DNA from: Apodemus sylvaticus
Lineage: Eukaryota > Chordata > Mammalia > Rodentia > Muridae
Direction of reading: 5' to 3'
DNA length: 64,000 bases
Assembly: GCF_947179515.1 (NCBI RefSeq)
Contig: NC_067488.1
Coordinates: forward strand, 28,758,539-28,822,538
This document shows positions 47,342-58,400 of the stretch, in pieces. A program made the position numbers and the translations under genes. Every line of letters starts with the position of its first letter. Position 1 is the stretch's first letter. The notes under the pieces were generated by a model that saw nothing but the letters and a program-made list of their open reading frames with translations, was not told the origin of the DNA and did not search any database.

Positions 47342-48652
47342 TTAGTATCCGTCTAAGAAAATGTACATTTCCTCCAGATTCTCCAGTTGTGTTGAGTACA
47401 GGTTTTTGTAGTAGGATCTGATGATTTTTTTAATTTCTTCAGTTTCTGTTGTAATATCTCCATTTTCACTTCTAATTTTGTTAATTTGGATACTTTCTCT
47501 GTGCCCTTTGGTTAGTCTGGCTAAGGGTTTATCTATCTTGTTGATTTTTTCAAAGAACCAGCTTTTGGTTTTTTTGATTCTTTGTATGGTTCTCTTGGTT
47601 TCTACTTGATTGATTTCAGCCCTGAGTTTGATGATTTCCTGTCTTCTTCTCCTGGGTGAATTAGCTTCTTCTTGTTCCAGGGCTTTCAGTTGTTCTGTTA
47701 ATCTTCTAATGTATGCTCTCTCAAATTTCTTTTTGGAGGCACTCAAAGCTATGAGTTTTCCTCTTAGCACTGCTTTCATTGTGTCCCAAAGATTTGTGTA
47801 TGTTGTGCCTTCACTTTCATTAAATTCTATGAAATCTTTGATTTCTTTCTTTATTTCTTCCTTGACAAAGGTATCATTGAGTAGAGTATTGTTCAGTTTC
47901 CATGTGTATGTGGGCTTTCTGTTGTTTTTATTGTTATTAAAGACCACTTTTACTCCATAGTGATCTGATACGAGGCATAGGATTATTTCAGTCTTCTCAT
48001 ATTTGTTGAGGTCTGTCTTGTGACCAAGATCTATATGATCTATTTTGGAGAAGGTACCATTAGGTGCTGAGAAAAGGGTATATTCTTTTGCTTTGGGATG
48101 AAAAGTTCTATATATATCTGTTAACTCCAATTGTTCCAAAGCTTCAATTAATTTCACTGTCTCCCTGTTTAGTTTCTGTTTTCCTGATCTGTCCATTGGT
48201 GAGAGTGGAGTGTTGAAGTCACCCACAATTATTGTGTTAGGTGCAATGTGTGCTTTGAGCTTTAGTAAAGTTTCTTTTATGAATGAGGGTGCCCTTGTAT
48301 TTGGGGCATAGATGTTCAAGATTGAGAGTTCTTCTTGTTGGATTTTTCCTTTGACCAGCAAGTAGTGACCTTCCACGTCTCTTTTGATGACATTAGGTTG
48401 AAACTCAATTTTATCTGAAATTAGAATGGCAACTCCGGCTTGTTTCCTGGGACCATTTGCTTGTAGAATTGTCTTCCAGCCTTTTACTCTAAGGTAGTTT
48501 TTGTCTTTGACACTGAGGTGTGTTTCCTGTATGCAGCAAAATGTAGGGTTGTGTTTACATAACCAGTCTGTTAGTCTATGTCTTTTTATTGGGGAATTGA
48601 GTCCATTGATGTTAAGAGATATTAAGGAGTAGTGGTTATTGCTTCCTATCAT
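47342..48652 (-). pseudogene. L1 ORF2 endonuclease part (436 codons, then stop)
   Basis: Starts MIGSNNHYSLISLNINGLN. The apurinic/apyrimidinic-type endonuclease residues are visible: N14, E43 (IQETH), D145 and N147 (VGDFN), D205 (KIDH) and the SDH triad at 229-231, one residue later than usual because of a small insertion near D208. In intact L1 this domain nicks target DNA. The frame closes at a TAA after FLDGY, where sequence similarity to ORF2 continues. Confidence 0.9.
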
Positions 48653-48687
48653 TTTTGATTTTAATTTTATACATGTGTGTTTATCTT

Positions 48688-49104
48688 ATGGCCACAGGGA
48701 ATCTCTTCCTCTGTTGCTCTCTGGGCAGAACACAGGTCCCACGCCCGGCAGGCTGGCAGACAAACCTCCTATGTGCTCAGTTCTTTGGTGCAGGCAGACC
48801 CCTGGCAGTTTGCACCACCAGAGATCTAAAGCTCAGGGTGATACAGTACCTAGTGACCCTTTTCTGTCCCAGCAGGCAGCGAATATGGCCACGGGGCTTC
48901 TCTCCTTCTGCAGCTCTCTGGGCAGGACACAGGCCCCACTCCCAGCGGGCCGGAAGACAAACCGACTATGTGCTTAGTTCCTTGGTGCAGGCAGACCCCT
49001 GGCAGTTTGCACCACCAGAATCTAAAGCTCAGGGTGATACAGTACGTAGTGACCCTTTTCTGTCCCAGCAGGCAGTGAATATGGCCGCGGGGCTTCTCTC
49101 CTTC
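48688..49104 (-). promoter_or_regulatory. L1 5' UTR promoter-like monomers (2.1 units of about 197 bp)
   Basis: Unit boundaries 48688, 48885 and 49081, with periods of 197 and 196 bp. Each has ATGGCC(A/G)C(A/G)GGG at the left and CCTGGCAGTTTGCACC inside, and is GC-richer than the rest. In sense orientation each carries a GGCCATA element like a YY1-type site. By analogy with murid L1 monomers this is the internal promoter, pointing leftward into ORF2. The function is inferred. Confidence 0.82.
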
Positions 49105-49806
49105 CCTATCAGAATTCTACCAGAGTTTTAAGGATGCTGCTATAACCAATGCTTCTCAAATTAAGCAATAAATTTAAGATGGAAGAAACACTTTCTCTAT
49201 TTCTTTTAAAAGTCTGTATTACTGTAATAACAAAATTAGATCAAAGAAAACTAAGAGAAAACTGAAAGAAAACTATAGACTAATATCCTTGTTGAACACA
49301 GTTGTAAAAATTCTTATTAAAATACCTGAAAACCAAATCCTGAGATAACCCAGAAGGACTGTTCACCATGATCAAGTTGGCTTTATTCCAGAGATTCAGG
49401 AATGACGACTCAACATATGGAAATCAATAAACCTGATAAAGGACACAAATGGATTTAAAGAAAGATAGTGCATTCACATCTTAAAAGATGCAGTAAAGTT
49501 TTATAACAAAAGCCAATATTCATTTATGATAAAATCCCAAGGAGAACAGGCCTGAAAGCAACATAATAAAGACTGAATATGAGAAATTCATAGCAAATAT
49601 CATATTAAATGTAGAATAATTTGAAACATTTTAAAGTTAGGATTGAGACAAGCTATTCACTCCTACTCGATATGGTGCCCAATTCTTAGCAAGGGAAAAT
49701 ACAAGAGAAATAAAATAATAAGATATACAAATGGGAAAATAAGTTAAATTATACTTATTTCCAAACAACATGGTTCTATACACAAGAGGCCTTAAAGACT
49801 ACTATA
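49105..49806 (+). mobile_element. Old L1 ORF2 remnant, right part
   Basis: Begins with the second CCTATCAGAATTCT and continues CAGAATTCTACCAGAG, then reverse-transcriptase-region sequence (ATCAAGTTGGCTTTATTCCA) with stops. Completes the element interrupted at 44544. Confidence 0.72.
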
Positions 49807-49810
49807 GAGC

Positions 49811-50070
49811 CAGGGCCGTGGTGGCACATGAATTTAATCCCAGTACTTGGGAGGCAGAGGCAGAGGCAGAGGCAGAGGCAGAGGCAGAAGCAGAGGCAGA
49901 GGCAGAGGCAGAGGCAGAGGCAGAGGCAGAGGCAGAGGCAGAGGCAGCGGCAGCGGCAGAGGCAGAGGCAGGCTGATTTCTGAGTTTGAGGCCAGCCTGC
50001 TCTACGGAGTGAGTTCCAGGACAGCCAGGGCTACACAGAGAAACCCTGTCTTGAAAACAAAATAAAACAA
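49811..50070 (+). mobile_element. B1 SINE with internal (GGCAGA) expansion
   Basis: CAGGGCCGTGGTGGCACATG start, a hexamer array at 49851-49970, then GCCAGCCTGCTCTACGGAGT, GTTCCAGGACAGCCAGGGCT and a tail with AAAAC units. Apart from the array it is close to B1 consensus, so relatively young. Confidence 0.95.
49851..49970 (+). repeat. (GGCAGA)20 hexanucleotide array inside B1
   Basis: 120 bases of about twenty units, with GGCAGAAGCAGA and GGCAGC variants. B1 consensus has about two units here. It produces the meaningless Glu-Ala and Gly-Arg frames at 49770-50065. Confidence 0.96.
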
Positions 50071-50082
50071 AACTACTCTACT

Positions 50083-50217
50083 ATAGGCAGGCAGTGGTGG
50101 CACATACTTGTAATCCCAGCAATTGGGAGACATCTAAGTTTAAGGCTAGGTTGGAGTATAGAGAGAGTTCTAGGGCAGCTAGTGATACACAGAGCAACTC
50201 TGTCTTAAACAAAACAA
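50083..50217 (+). mobile_element. Second B1 SINE, diverged
   Basis: GGCAGTGGTGGCACATACTT, GTAATCCCAGCAATTGGGAG and CTCTGTCTTAAACAAAAC, immediately after the expanded B1 and in the same orientation. Confidence 0.85.
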
Positions 50218-50325
50218 AGACTCTATTATAAACACTTTGAATTGATAAACACTTTTAGCAAAGTAGCATGAAAACAAATTAACATACAAAAGCAGTACCT
50301 TTTCTATATACCATTAACATGAGCA
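50218..50325 (+). mobile_element. Old L1 ORF2 remnant, continuation beyond B1 pair
   Basis: AACATACAAAAGCAGTACCT and TTTTCTATATACCATTAACA match L1 ORF2 just after the catalytic region, the expected next part of the element ending at 49806. Confidence 0.55.
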
Positions 50326-51539
50326 GGTAGCCTGATAACATGAGCTTTTAGTAAAACATTCATTGTACATTCTTTTTTGAACCTATGACCTTTACAGTGA
50401 CAGGCTCTTGCTTAGATTTACAGAATCAGCAATGAGTTCCTTCCTGTGGAGAGCCCTTCAAATCCAATCAGAAAGTGATTGACAGTTATCTCCAAGCCTT
50501 TGGAGGAGAGGTGTGATAAAGATGTCTCTTTTAAAAATGACAACTCCACAGTCTTTTATCCTCTGTGCTAATTACCATCCACTACAGATAAAAATTTCTC
50601 TGATGAAGTCTAAGACATGCATTAATTTTCTTATATAACAGTAAGTCCTTAGGATTTGGTTTAATACTCTTTGTTCATTTAACAGAAAAATAGTAGTGGA
50701 TTCTCCCCTAGGGCCTCTGACCTAACTAGCCACAGGTTCTTGACCCAGTGATGCTACCAGGTATTAATTTCATTTTGTGAAGTAGGTCTTAAATTCAGTC
50801 ATAAAGTGGTTGGTTACTCCTATAATGCTCACACCACTAGTGTACCAGAAGGCATGTTTTGCCAATATAATCATTGCTGTAGCTCTCAGGGGTCACAGTT
50901 GGATAACTCTGATGGATACTTTTTTCCCTCCAGTAGTGTATATAGCACCCTCTAGCACTCTAAAATTGGGTTAAGAAAGTACAGGTACAGGAGTGTCTGA
51001 GAGGAATTGGAAGAGGTAAATACCAAAATACACTATGAAATTCTCAAGGAACTAGTAAAAAAAATAGTCACAGGAAGAAGAAGGGGAGAAAAAGAGAAAA
51101 GGCAAGAAAAAGAAAGGGAGAAAATAAAAGAAAAGACAAATTTCTGTTCATGGGAGAGGGGTAAGGCAACCTGGGAGAAAGGATGAAACGAGAACAAATG
51201 GTCCTATGAGTCGCCAAAGAATATGTAAAGCTATCCATTTCCTAGTTTTAAATTTATTTTAAGCTTTTCGTTTTGTGTTGTAGATGTAAGTAAATAAACA
51301 CACAATTGATAGTAGATGTGTTAAGGCTTTGGAATGACCACTCTAAAGTGTGGACATTTGTTGACAGGAAATTTTAGTCTGGGCAAAAGTTTTAGTGGCT
51401 TCCTTAAACCAGCTGTGTGATATTTTATTGTGAGATAATTGGAATGAAGTAATTTTACTTTTAAAATCCGTAAAAGAGAGTGACTGGTTATCTCCATACT
51501 AGTCACCAGAGCCATCATCTGAAATCTTTCTTACTACAG
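50326..51539. other. Unique stretch with a purine-rich patch
   Basis: No gene recognised. Purine-rich low-complexity sequence at 51055-51145. Confidence 0.5.
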
Positions 51540-52110
51540 CAAGGTGGTGGTTATTGAAGAAACCCATAATTTTCCAGAGTGCCAAGAATGAGTTATGATG
51601 GAGCTCTTGGCACTAAATGGAACATTTACATCATCTCCTCTAAGGCTGTGGGAACATCATGGCACAGGGAATGCAAAGAGTGTAAGAGCATGGAAGCTAT
51701 GTAGCAAACATGTCTTCTGGACGTACCATAACTGTTCCAGTCACAAACTCACCGCAGCTGTGGTTATACACAGAACATCTGCACATGATTGGACAGTAGA
51801 AAGAGGAGAGTGCATATGAGACCTCCTGAGGGACTATTGGAAGATATTAGTTATTGGAGTGGGATATGTTGTTTTCTGTAGTGCTGTAGCCACTGAGATG
51901 TTTCCTTTGCTTCAGTGAATAACTTTTCAGTCATGCTCATGTAAGAATTTTAATTAAATTCCTTGAGTCAACATAGCAAAAACAGACTTAGAGATGTGAT
52001 AAGAAGATGACCTCCAGTGGAAAATAGAGGGAGTTGAGAGGTAGATGGGGTGAAACGGCTAAAATTCATTATGTAAATGTTCAAAATGATCATCAATAAC
52101 AAAACTTTTT
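51540..52110 (+). mobile_element. Old L1 3' UTR
   Basis: GGCACTAAATGGAACATTTA, CATCATCTCCTCTAAGGCTG, GGAACATCATGGCACAGGGA and a CACAAACTCACCGCAGCTGT block parallel 5.55 kb and 29.75 kb. It ends in an A-rich TCATTATGTAAATG region near 52105. Confidence 0.6.
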
Positions 52111-52239
52111 AAAAGGACAGAAAGCGTCTCTCAGTAATGGAAATAGTGCCTAGTATGTGAAGGCCCTGGGTTCAAATAGCAATGGGAGATATGAGAAGCA
52201 CACAGAAACACACACACAAAATAACCAAAGAATATAGAA

Positions 52240-53130
52240 ACTTTTGTAAATTATGTGTCTCATAAGGAGTTTGTATCTCCTTATATAGAATGATTATAAC
52301 TTAATCATAAAGACGATAAATAATCTAAAAAATTGACAAGTCTTAGGAACAGACAGTTCTCCAATAAATGTATGGAGATGTTGGCATCATTAACCATAAA
52401 GTTAATGCAAATAAAAACTAGAATTGGACACTGGCTCAGACCACAACAACAGATAGAATGAAAATAACAGGTTATAAAAGATGTTGGCAGGGATATGGAA
52501 AAATTTGGAAGCTTCGCTGACTTAATAGCAATGTAAATTGTGAAGAAACTTTAGAAACAATTTTCATGCTGAAATGTATATTTATCATCTGACAAATTCT
52601 GATCATAGACACATGGTTAAGAAAAATGAAAATGTCTGTCAGTACAACAACTTGCATAGTTGTTTACAGTTTACAAAAATGTTTACAGCTTACAAAAATG
52701 AGATTCATAAATGCTAAAAGGGGGAATCAACTAAATGTCCAAGAACAGAGGAATAAACAATACATGTAATGCCATATGACAGCAGGGTCATAGAGGGAAG
52801 AGAACAACTTTACATGCAACAACATGGATGAACATTGAACATAATACACATGGAAGATGACAATCATGAAATGTCATGTGTTACATGATGCATTACTTGT
52901 AATGTTCAAAAAAAACCAATGGAGAGATATGAAAGTAAGTAAAAGGTTGCTTGGAGATGAGAAGCATAAAAGGGGGTGGGATATACTAGCTAAAGAGTAA
53001 TTCCTTTTGAAATAATTTTTGGAAATGACAGTTTTAAAATATGTGAGATTACAAAAACCTTACAGTATTCACGTCAAATGAATGGTTGTTTTGATATGTG
53101 AGTTATATCTTTAAAAGAAACTGTTAAAAG
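52240..53130 (+). mobile_element. Ancient L1 3' portion
   Basis: Diverged: CCAAGAACAGAGGAATAAAC and GCAACAACATGGATGAACAT are blocks of the ORF2 end of old mammalian L1. Many stops. Confidence 0.6.
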
Positions 53131-54215
53131 CCAAAGGAAAAAATGTGCTACACTGCAAATATTTAGCTAGCACTCTCATGTTTATTGGAGATTCATTTTG
53201 AAATCTCATTTTCCACATTTTTTCCTAAATTTTAGATTGGTTTGGAATTACTTGAAAGACTCATGCTGATATTGTCTAGGTAACTCATGTGTTCATTTTG
53301 GGTGTGATTTGACTAGTCTTGAAGACAGAAGATAACCTCTCTCATCTGTCTGGCCCTAGCTGTTAAATTTTAGCTCTGATACCTTGGCTCTTCTCCACAT
53401 AGCCTCCTACATTCCAGAAGTTAAATTGGTATCCCTTGCATAGCCAACTTAGAGAAATGTTCCAGGAAATAAAATTAGAAGATAGTAGGTATCTTAACCC
53501 TAACTTCATAAATTGTGTTTGTATTATTCTGTTTTCTATTGATAAAGCAAGTGACAAGGCCAGCGAAGACTAGAATGTTGAAAGAGGCTCCACAATGAGA
53601 TGGAAGAATCGTCAAAGTCACAGGGTAATGATGTTTTACAGTGATAGGACATTCCGCAAATTAAATAATCTGCATGAATTATCCTCCAGTATTCAGGTAA
53701 TCTCTGAAAAGTAATGGTCATGGCAATGACATTATGACTCATCTTTTCAGAAGACGACTATGTCATCACTATGGATGATGAATCAACGTGAAAAAGAAGA
53801 AAAATTAAAGTTAGGCAACATAATTGGAAGAACAATTAAACAGTCTACTTAGAGATGACAGAGAAGAGACTTGAACAAAGATTGAATGAAGAGAAATTTT
53901 ATGGATAATTGTATTTGATTTAATATCCAGCAAAGTTAAAAATTATATACAGTGTGGTAAACCACTATACTTTGATTGTATGCATGTGTGATAAATTTAA
54001 ACAGCATTTTGGAACAATAGACAAAGTCTATCAGGGGAAAGAATGAAGATAAATATTGAGCATAGACATTTTGAGATAAGCATCTTAGGCAAAGGGTGTG
54101 AGTTGCTATAAAAGTTTTCTGTATTCTCTGGGTGGTCCTAGTATGCTTTTTGATGCTGTGATATATATACATTATTATCAAAAGCAACACATGAAGCAAA
54201 GAGTTTGATCTTATA
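53131..54215. other. Unique stretch, no gene recognised
   Basis: AT-rich. No element or coding motif supported. Confidence 0.5.
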
Positions 54216-54467
54216 GGTAACAATATGTCATTCAGGGAAGCAAAGGCAGAAACTCAAGTCAGGTTATTAACGTAGAAATGAGAGTAGCTTACTCTGCTTA
54301 CTGGCTTGCTCCTTCTGGCTTGCAGAGCTTGCTTTCCTATACCACCAATGTGCAGCTGCCTAGGAATGGTGCATAGGTCCATAGTGGAGTGGGGCCTCCT
54401 CCATCAATTGTCAATCAAGATAGTGTCCCACAGGTCAACAGGATGGAAGAAATGCTTCATAGAATTT
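54216..54467 (+). mobile_element. Rodent interspersed repeat, second copy (left part)
   Basis: Same family as 38.8-39.2 kb (CTTACTGGCTTGCTCCTTCT, TCCATCAATTGTCAATCAAG). It is interrupted by a B2 and resumes at 54655. Confidence 0.6.
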
Positions 54468-54654
54468 TTTAAAGATTGATTTATTTTTTTGTGTATGAGT
54501 GCTCTATCTGAATGTACAGATGCACACCAGACAGAAAAGGGTATTAGATCACATTATAGGTTGTTGTGAGCCATGATGTTGTTGCTGAGAATTGAACTCA
54601 TGACCTATGGAAGAGCAGCCAGTGCTCTTAACTGTTGAACCATCTCACCAACCT
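54468..54654 (-). mobile_element. B2-family SINE with target-site duplication
   Basis: The minus strand reads GGTTGGTGAGATGGTTCAAC, AGAGCACTGGCTGCTCTTCC and GTTCAATTCTCAGCAACAAC, with the tail as AATCTTTAAAAA. ATAGAATTT at 54459-54467 and 54655-54663 is a 9-bp target-site duplication. Confidence 0.9.
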
Positions 54655-54780
54655 ATAGAATTTCTTTATAGAAGAGATCCTTTTCCTCAAGGTATGTTAG
54701 CATGATAATCAAATTTATCCATTCTAAGTCAAGCTCTTATCAAATTGACATATAAGCATATTGCTCTTAAACTATAACCT
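54655..54780 (+). mobile_element. Rodent interspersed repeat, right part
   Basis: Continues after the B2 (TCAAGCTCTTATCAAATTGA). Family as above. Confidence 0.55.
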
Positions 54781-54882
54781 TACTTTTTTTGTTTCTCTAC
54801 CATTTTCACATTAATATCATCATAATACAAATGCAGTACTTTAAAAGTCTCTGTGTTTTAAAATTTCAATTATTTAAATGGT

Positions 54883-54894
54883 CAAATTATCTTT
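54883..54894. other. Target-site duplication, left copy (12 bp)
   Basis: CAAATTATCTTT, repeated at 56138-56149. Confidence 0.88.
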
Positions 54895-56137
54895 TTTTCC
54901 CATGGGCCAAAATTTTTTTTTAATTCAATATATTTTTTATTTACATTTCAAATGATTTCCCCTTTTCTGGCTTCCCACTCCCTGAAAGTCCCATAAACCC
55001 TCTTCCCTCCCCCTATTCCCCCATCTATCCCTTCCCACTTCCCTCTTCTGGTTTTGCCCTATACTGCTACACTGAGACTTTCCATAACCAGGGGTCACTC
55101 CTCCGTTCTTCTTGGACATCATTTGATGTGTGGATTATGTTTTTGGTATTCCAATTTTCTAGGCTAATATCCACTTATTAGTGAGTGCATACCATGATTG
55201 ATCTTTTGAGACTGGGTTAGGTAACTTAGTATGATGTTCTCCAGCTCCATCCATTTGTCTAAGAATTTCATGAATTCATTGTTTCTAATGGCTGAATAGT
55301 ACTCCATTGTGTATATATACCACATTTTTTTTTTATCCATTCTTCCATTGAGGGATACCTGGGTTCTTTCCAGCTTCTGGCTATTATAAATAGGGCTGCT
55401 GTGAACATACTGGAGCACGTATCCTTATTACATGCTGGGTAATCCTCTGGGTATATGCCCAGGAGTGGTATAGCAGGATCTTCTGGAAGTGAGGTGCCCA
55501 GTTTTCTGAAGAACTGCCAGACTGATTTCCAGAGTGGTTGTACCAATTTGCAATCCCACCAGCAGTGGAGGAGTGTTCCTCTTTCTCCACATCCTCGGCA
55601 ACACCTGCTGTCTCCTGAGTTTTTAATCTTAGCTACTCTGACTGGTGTAAGGTGAAATCTCAGGGTTGTTTTGATTTGCATTTCCATAATGACTAATGAA
55701 GTTGAGCATTTTTTAAGATGCTTCTCAGTCATCCAAAGTTCTTCGGGTGAAAATTCTTTGTTTAGCTCTGTAACCCATTTTTAATAGGGTTATTATGGAT
55801 CAAGGACCTCCACATAAAGCCAGACACTCTGAAGCTAATAGAAAAGAAACTGGGAAGACCCTTGAGGACATCAGTACAGAGGGAAAGTTCTTGAACAGAA
55901 CACCAATAGCCTATGCTCTAAGATCAAGAATTGACAAAACGGACCTCATAAAATTACAAAGTTTCTGTAAAGCAAAGGACACCATCAAAAGGACAAATAA
56001 GTAACCAACAAATTGGGAAAAGATCTTCACCAACCCTACATCCGACAGAGGGCTAATATCCAATATATACAAAGAACTCAAGACATTAGACCCCAGAAAA
56101 CCAAATAATGCTATTAAAAATGGGGTACAGAGCTAAA
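54895..56137 (-). mobile_element. Rat-type L1 with 5' inversion (twin priming)
   Basis: Two pieces of one ORF2 in opposite directions. 54905-55794 is minus strand: poly-A, 3' UTR, and an ORF2 end with HCWWDCKLVQPLWKS and HGMHSLISGY. 55795-56137 is plus strand: an earlier ORF2 part, TPIAYALRSRID to TSDRGLISNIYKELK in meaning, with stops. About 38 bp around CTATTAAAAATGGG occur in both pieces. The 12-bp target-site duplication encloses the whole, so it is a single event. Confidence 0.93.
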
Positions 56138-56149
56138 CAAATTATCTTT

Positions 56150-56299
56150 AATAATTTAAATCTAAGTATTGGCTTCTGTAAAATCAAAACTATTTTGTAT
56201 AATTGGTTATTCCAACTACACTTAAATAAAACCAAAGTCCAGCAGTGTAGTTCTATGTCTAACATCTGGGAGTCACTCATGACTCCCAGAGCTTGATCA
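56150..56299. other. Short unique flank
   Basis: Continues the locus that received the twin-primed L1. Nothing else seen. Confidence 0.45.
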
Positions 56300-56770
56300 C
56301 TCCAACTTCTCTAGCTTTGCCGTCTGCAGAACACACACAAAGCTTGCCTATAGGCTCAGGCCAGCTCCACTCCACATCTGCCAACATCAGACATCCCATG
56401 GCTCTGATATGTCCAATAACCTGGGCTCTCATTTAAACTGAAGTTGAATCTTTACCAGTGGCTTCTTCTAGTCTCTCTTTAGGGACTCTGACATTGCCAA
56501 GTGTTGCCGGATCTTAGCTACTCTCCACGATTCCTTCAATCTTTAATGCCTTCAGAAACAGTACTGTGTAGAAGATTCTGACACATTTAAATCCAGCTTC
56601 CAATCTGAAATGTAGCCTTAATATCATGTAGACTTTAGTTTCTGTGTGTTGACTGTAGGGACATTCTTTCCATAACGATTTTGCCATAACAATGGGCATC
56701 TCTAATTAACCACAGCTGATTCTTCAGTCCCAACCCACCCCAGCAGCAGTTGTCTCAGTAAAACAAATGT
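56300..56770 (-). mobile_element. Rodent interspersed repeat (family uncertain)
   Basis: Blocks such as AACCTGGGCTCTCATTTAAA, ATTGCCAAGTGTTGCCGGAT and CTTAGCTACTCTCCACGATT are ones I recognise from a dispersed rodent repeat, but I cannot name it with confidence. Orientation inferred. Confidence 0.4.
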
Positions 56771-57039
56771 TCCACTCCCACTGATTGGTACTTGAAAAAC
56801 TTTAAAAAAAAATGGTCTTAATGGAAGTTTTTGTATCCCTTTGAAACTTTAGAGGCAAGGCATCTATCATAACTTGCTTATTTGACTGTTTAAAAGGGAG
56901 AGAGGGGGGGAGGATAAATAAGTTCTCCCAGATATGACAAGTGCTTTCAGAAAAGGGGAAAAATGAAAAAAATTACAACAAAACAAAAAAAACCCAAAAT
57001 CCAAAAAAAAGCAAACAAAATAAACAAGCAACAACCCCC
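56771..57039. other. A-rich low-complexity segment
   Basis: AGAGGGGGGGAGG patch at 56900, then AAAAC-rich sequence (56965-57040), perhaps at the edge of the L1 that follows. Confidence 0.5.
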
Positions 57040-58400
57040 TAAAAAAATCAGCAGCCTTTCTATATACCAATGAAGAGGACACAGAAAAAGAAATCGGAGA
57101 ATCAATATCAGTCACATTAACTATATATATAAAGAAATTAATGACATCTACATTGAAGAAAGAAATTGAAGAAGCTGTTGGAAAATGTAAAGACCTTGTA
57201 TGCTCATGTATTGGAAGATTTAATATTGTGAAAATGATCATTCCACCCAAAGAACTCTAGAAATTCAATGCAATTCTAATAAAAATGCTAGGACCATCCT
57301 TTATAGATATAGAGGAAACAATCTTCAAATTTATATGGAAGCAGAAATATCAAATATAGCCAAGCAATCCAGAACAAAAAGAATACTGATGACCATACCA
57401 GGTTTGAAGTTATATTACAAAGTCATAGTAACTTAAAAAGTATGGCATTAGCATAAAGCCAACATACATACATAAACAAGGGAAGAGAATAGAGGGTTCA
57501 GCTATAAGTTCACACAACTCTACTTACCTGATGCCAAAAAACACACATTGGAGAAGAGATGGCATAGTCAACAAATAGTGCTACAAAACTTGGATATTAG
57601 CATCTTAAAAAAAATAAAACTAGACCTTCATCTCTGAGTTTGTAGAAAACTCAAGTCCAGATAGATAAAAAAAATCCCATCTTAAGACTTGACCATCTAA
57701 ATTAGTAGAGACAAAAGTAGAAAACATATTTCCATATGTAGGTAGGCAATAGTTTTCAAAGTAAGGCTTCAGTAACAGAAAACAATACCAACAATCAGTA
57801 ATGTTACCTTCTAACATAAAACGCCCTGTACACCAAGGGAAACTGCTAATCAAACAAAGAGGCAGCCTATTGAACAGGAAAGAAAAATCTTTGCCATTTA
57901 TACATCTGACAAAGAATTAATTTCTAGAATGTACAAAGAACTCAATAAACTAAACACCAAGAAAACAAATAACCCATTAAAACGAGCTACAGACGTAAAC
58001 ATCCATTTCTCAAAAATAGAAACACAGGCAGATAGAGAACATTTCAAAATGTGTTCAGCATCCTTAGCCACTGGAGACATACAGATTTAAACCACTTTAA
58101 GATTGTCTCATCCCAGTTATGATGACTGACATATCAGACACCAAGAACCACAAATACAGGGAAAGTGGAACACTTATGCACTGGTGGTGTGAGTATAATC
58201 CAGTACAGTCATTTTAGAAAGTAGCTTTCTCAAAACACTACAAACAAAACTGCCCCTGGAAATAGATATCTCATTCCTGGACACACTGAGGACTCTATAA
58301 CCTACAAAGAGCACTTGAACATTCCTGTTCATTGAGGTTGAATATGCAGATAGGAAGTGAGAGTGGACAACAGCCAAAGTTCACATATATAAAACTATTA
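57040..58400 (+). mobile_element. Old L1 ORF2 remnant (sense)
   Basis: A continuous but mutated ORF2 from TTCTATATACCAATGAAGAG through GAAATTGAAGAAGC, TTTATATGGAAGCAGAAATA and ACATCTGACAAAGAATTAAT to the C-terminal region (AGTGGAACACTTATGCACTG). Many stops. Older than the L1s at 44.5 and 54.9 kb. Confidence 0.8.

Larger units (their letters stand above)
44545..49104 (-). mobile_element. Rat-type LINE-1, 4.56 kb, antisense, ORF1 absent
   Basis: From left to right on the plus strand (3' to 5' of the element): patterned poly-A tail (TTTTC units, 44545-44582), 3' UTR (44583-44822), ORF2 (44823-48652), a 35-bp linker, and two 5' monomers plus a 24-bp partial one (48688-49104). A perfect 14-bp target-site duplication flanks it. 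ORF1 (about 1 kb) should lie between monomers and ORF2 but is not there. ORF2 is broken, so it is not autonomous. Confidence 0.93.

Noticed and set aside
45679..48977. Plus-strand frames opposite the L1 ORF2 (for example 47610-47960, 48639-49131)
   Set aside because: Shadows of the minus-strand ORF2 and monomers.
49770..50065. Glu-Ala and Gly-Arg repeat proteins
   Set aside because: They come from the GGCAGA expansion inside a B1.
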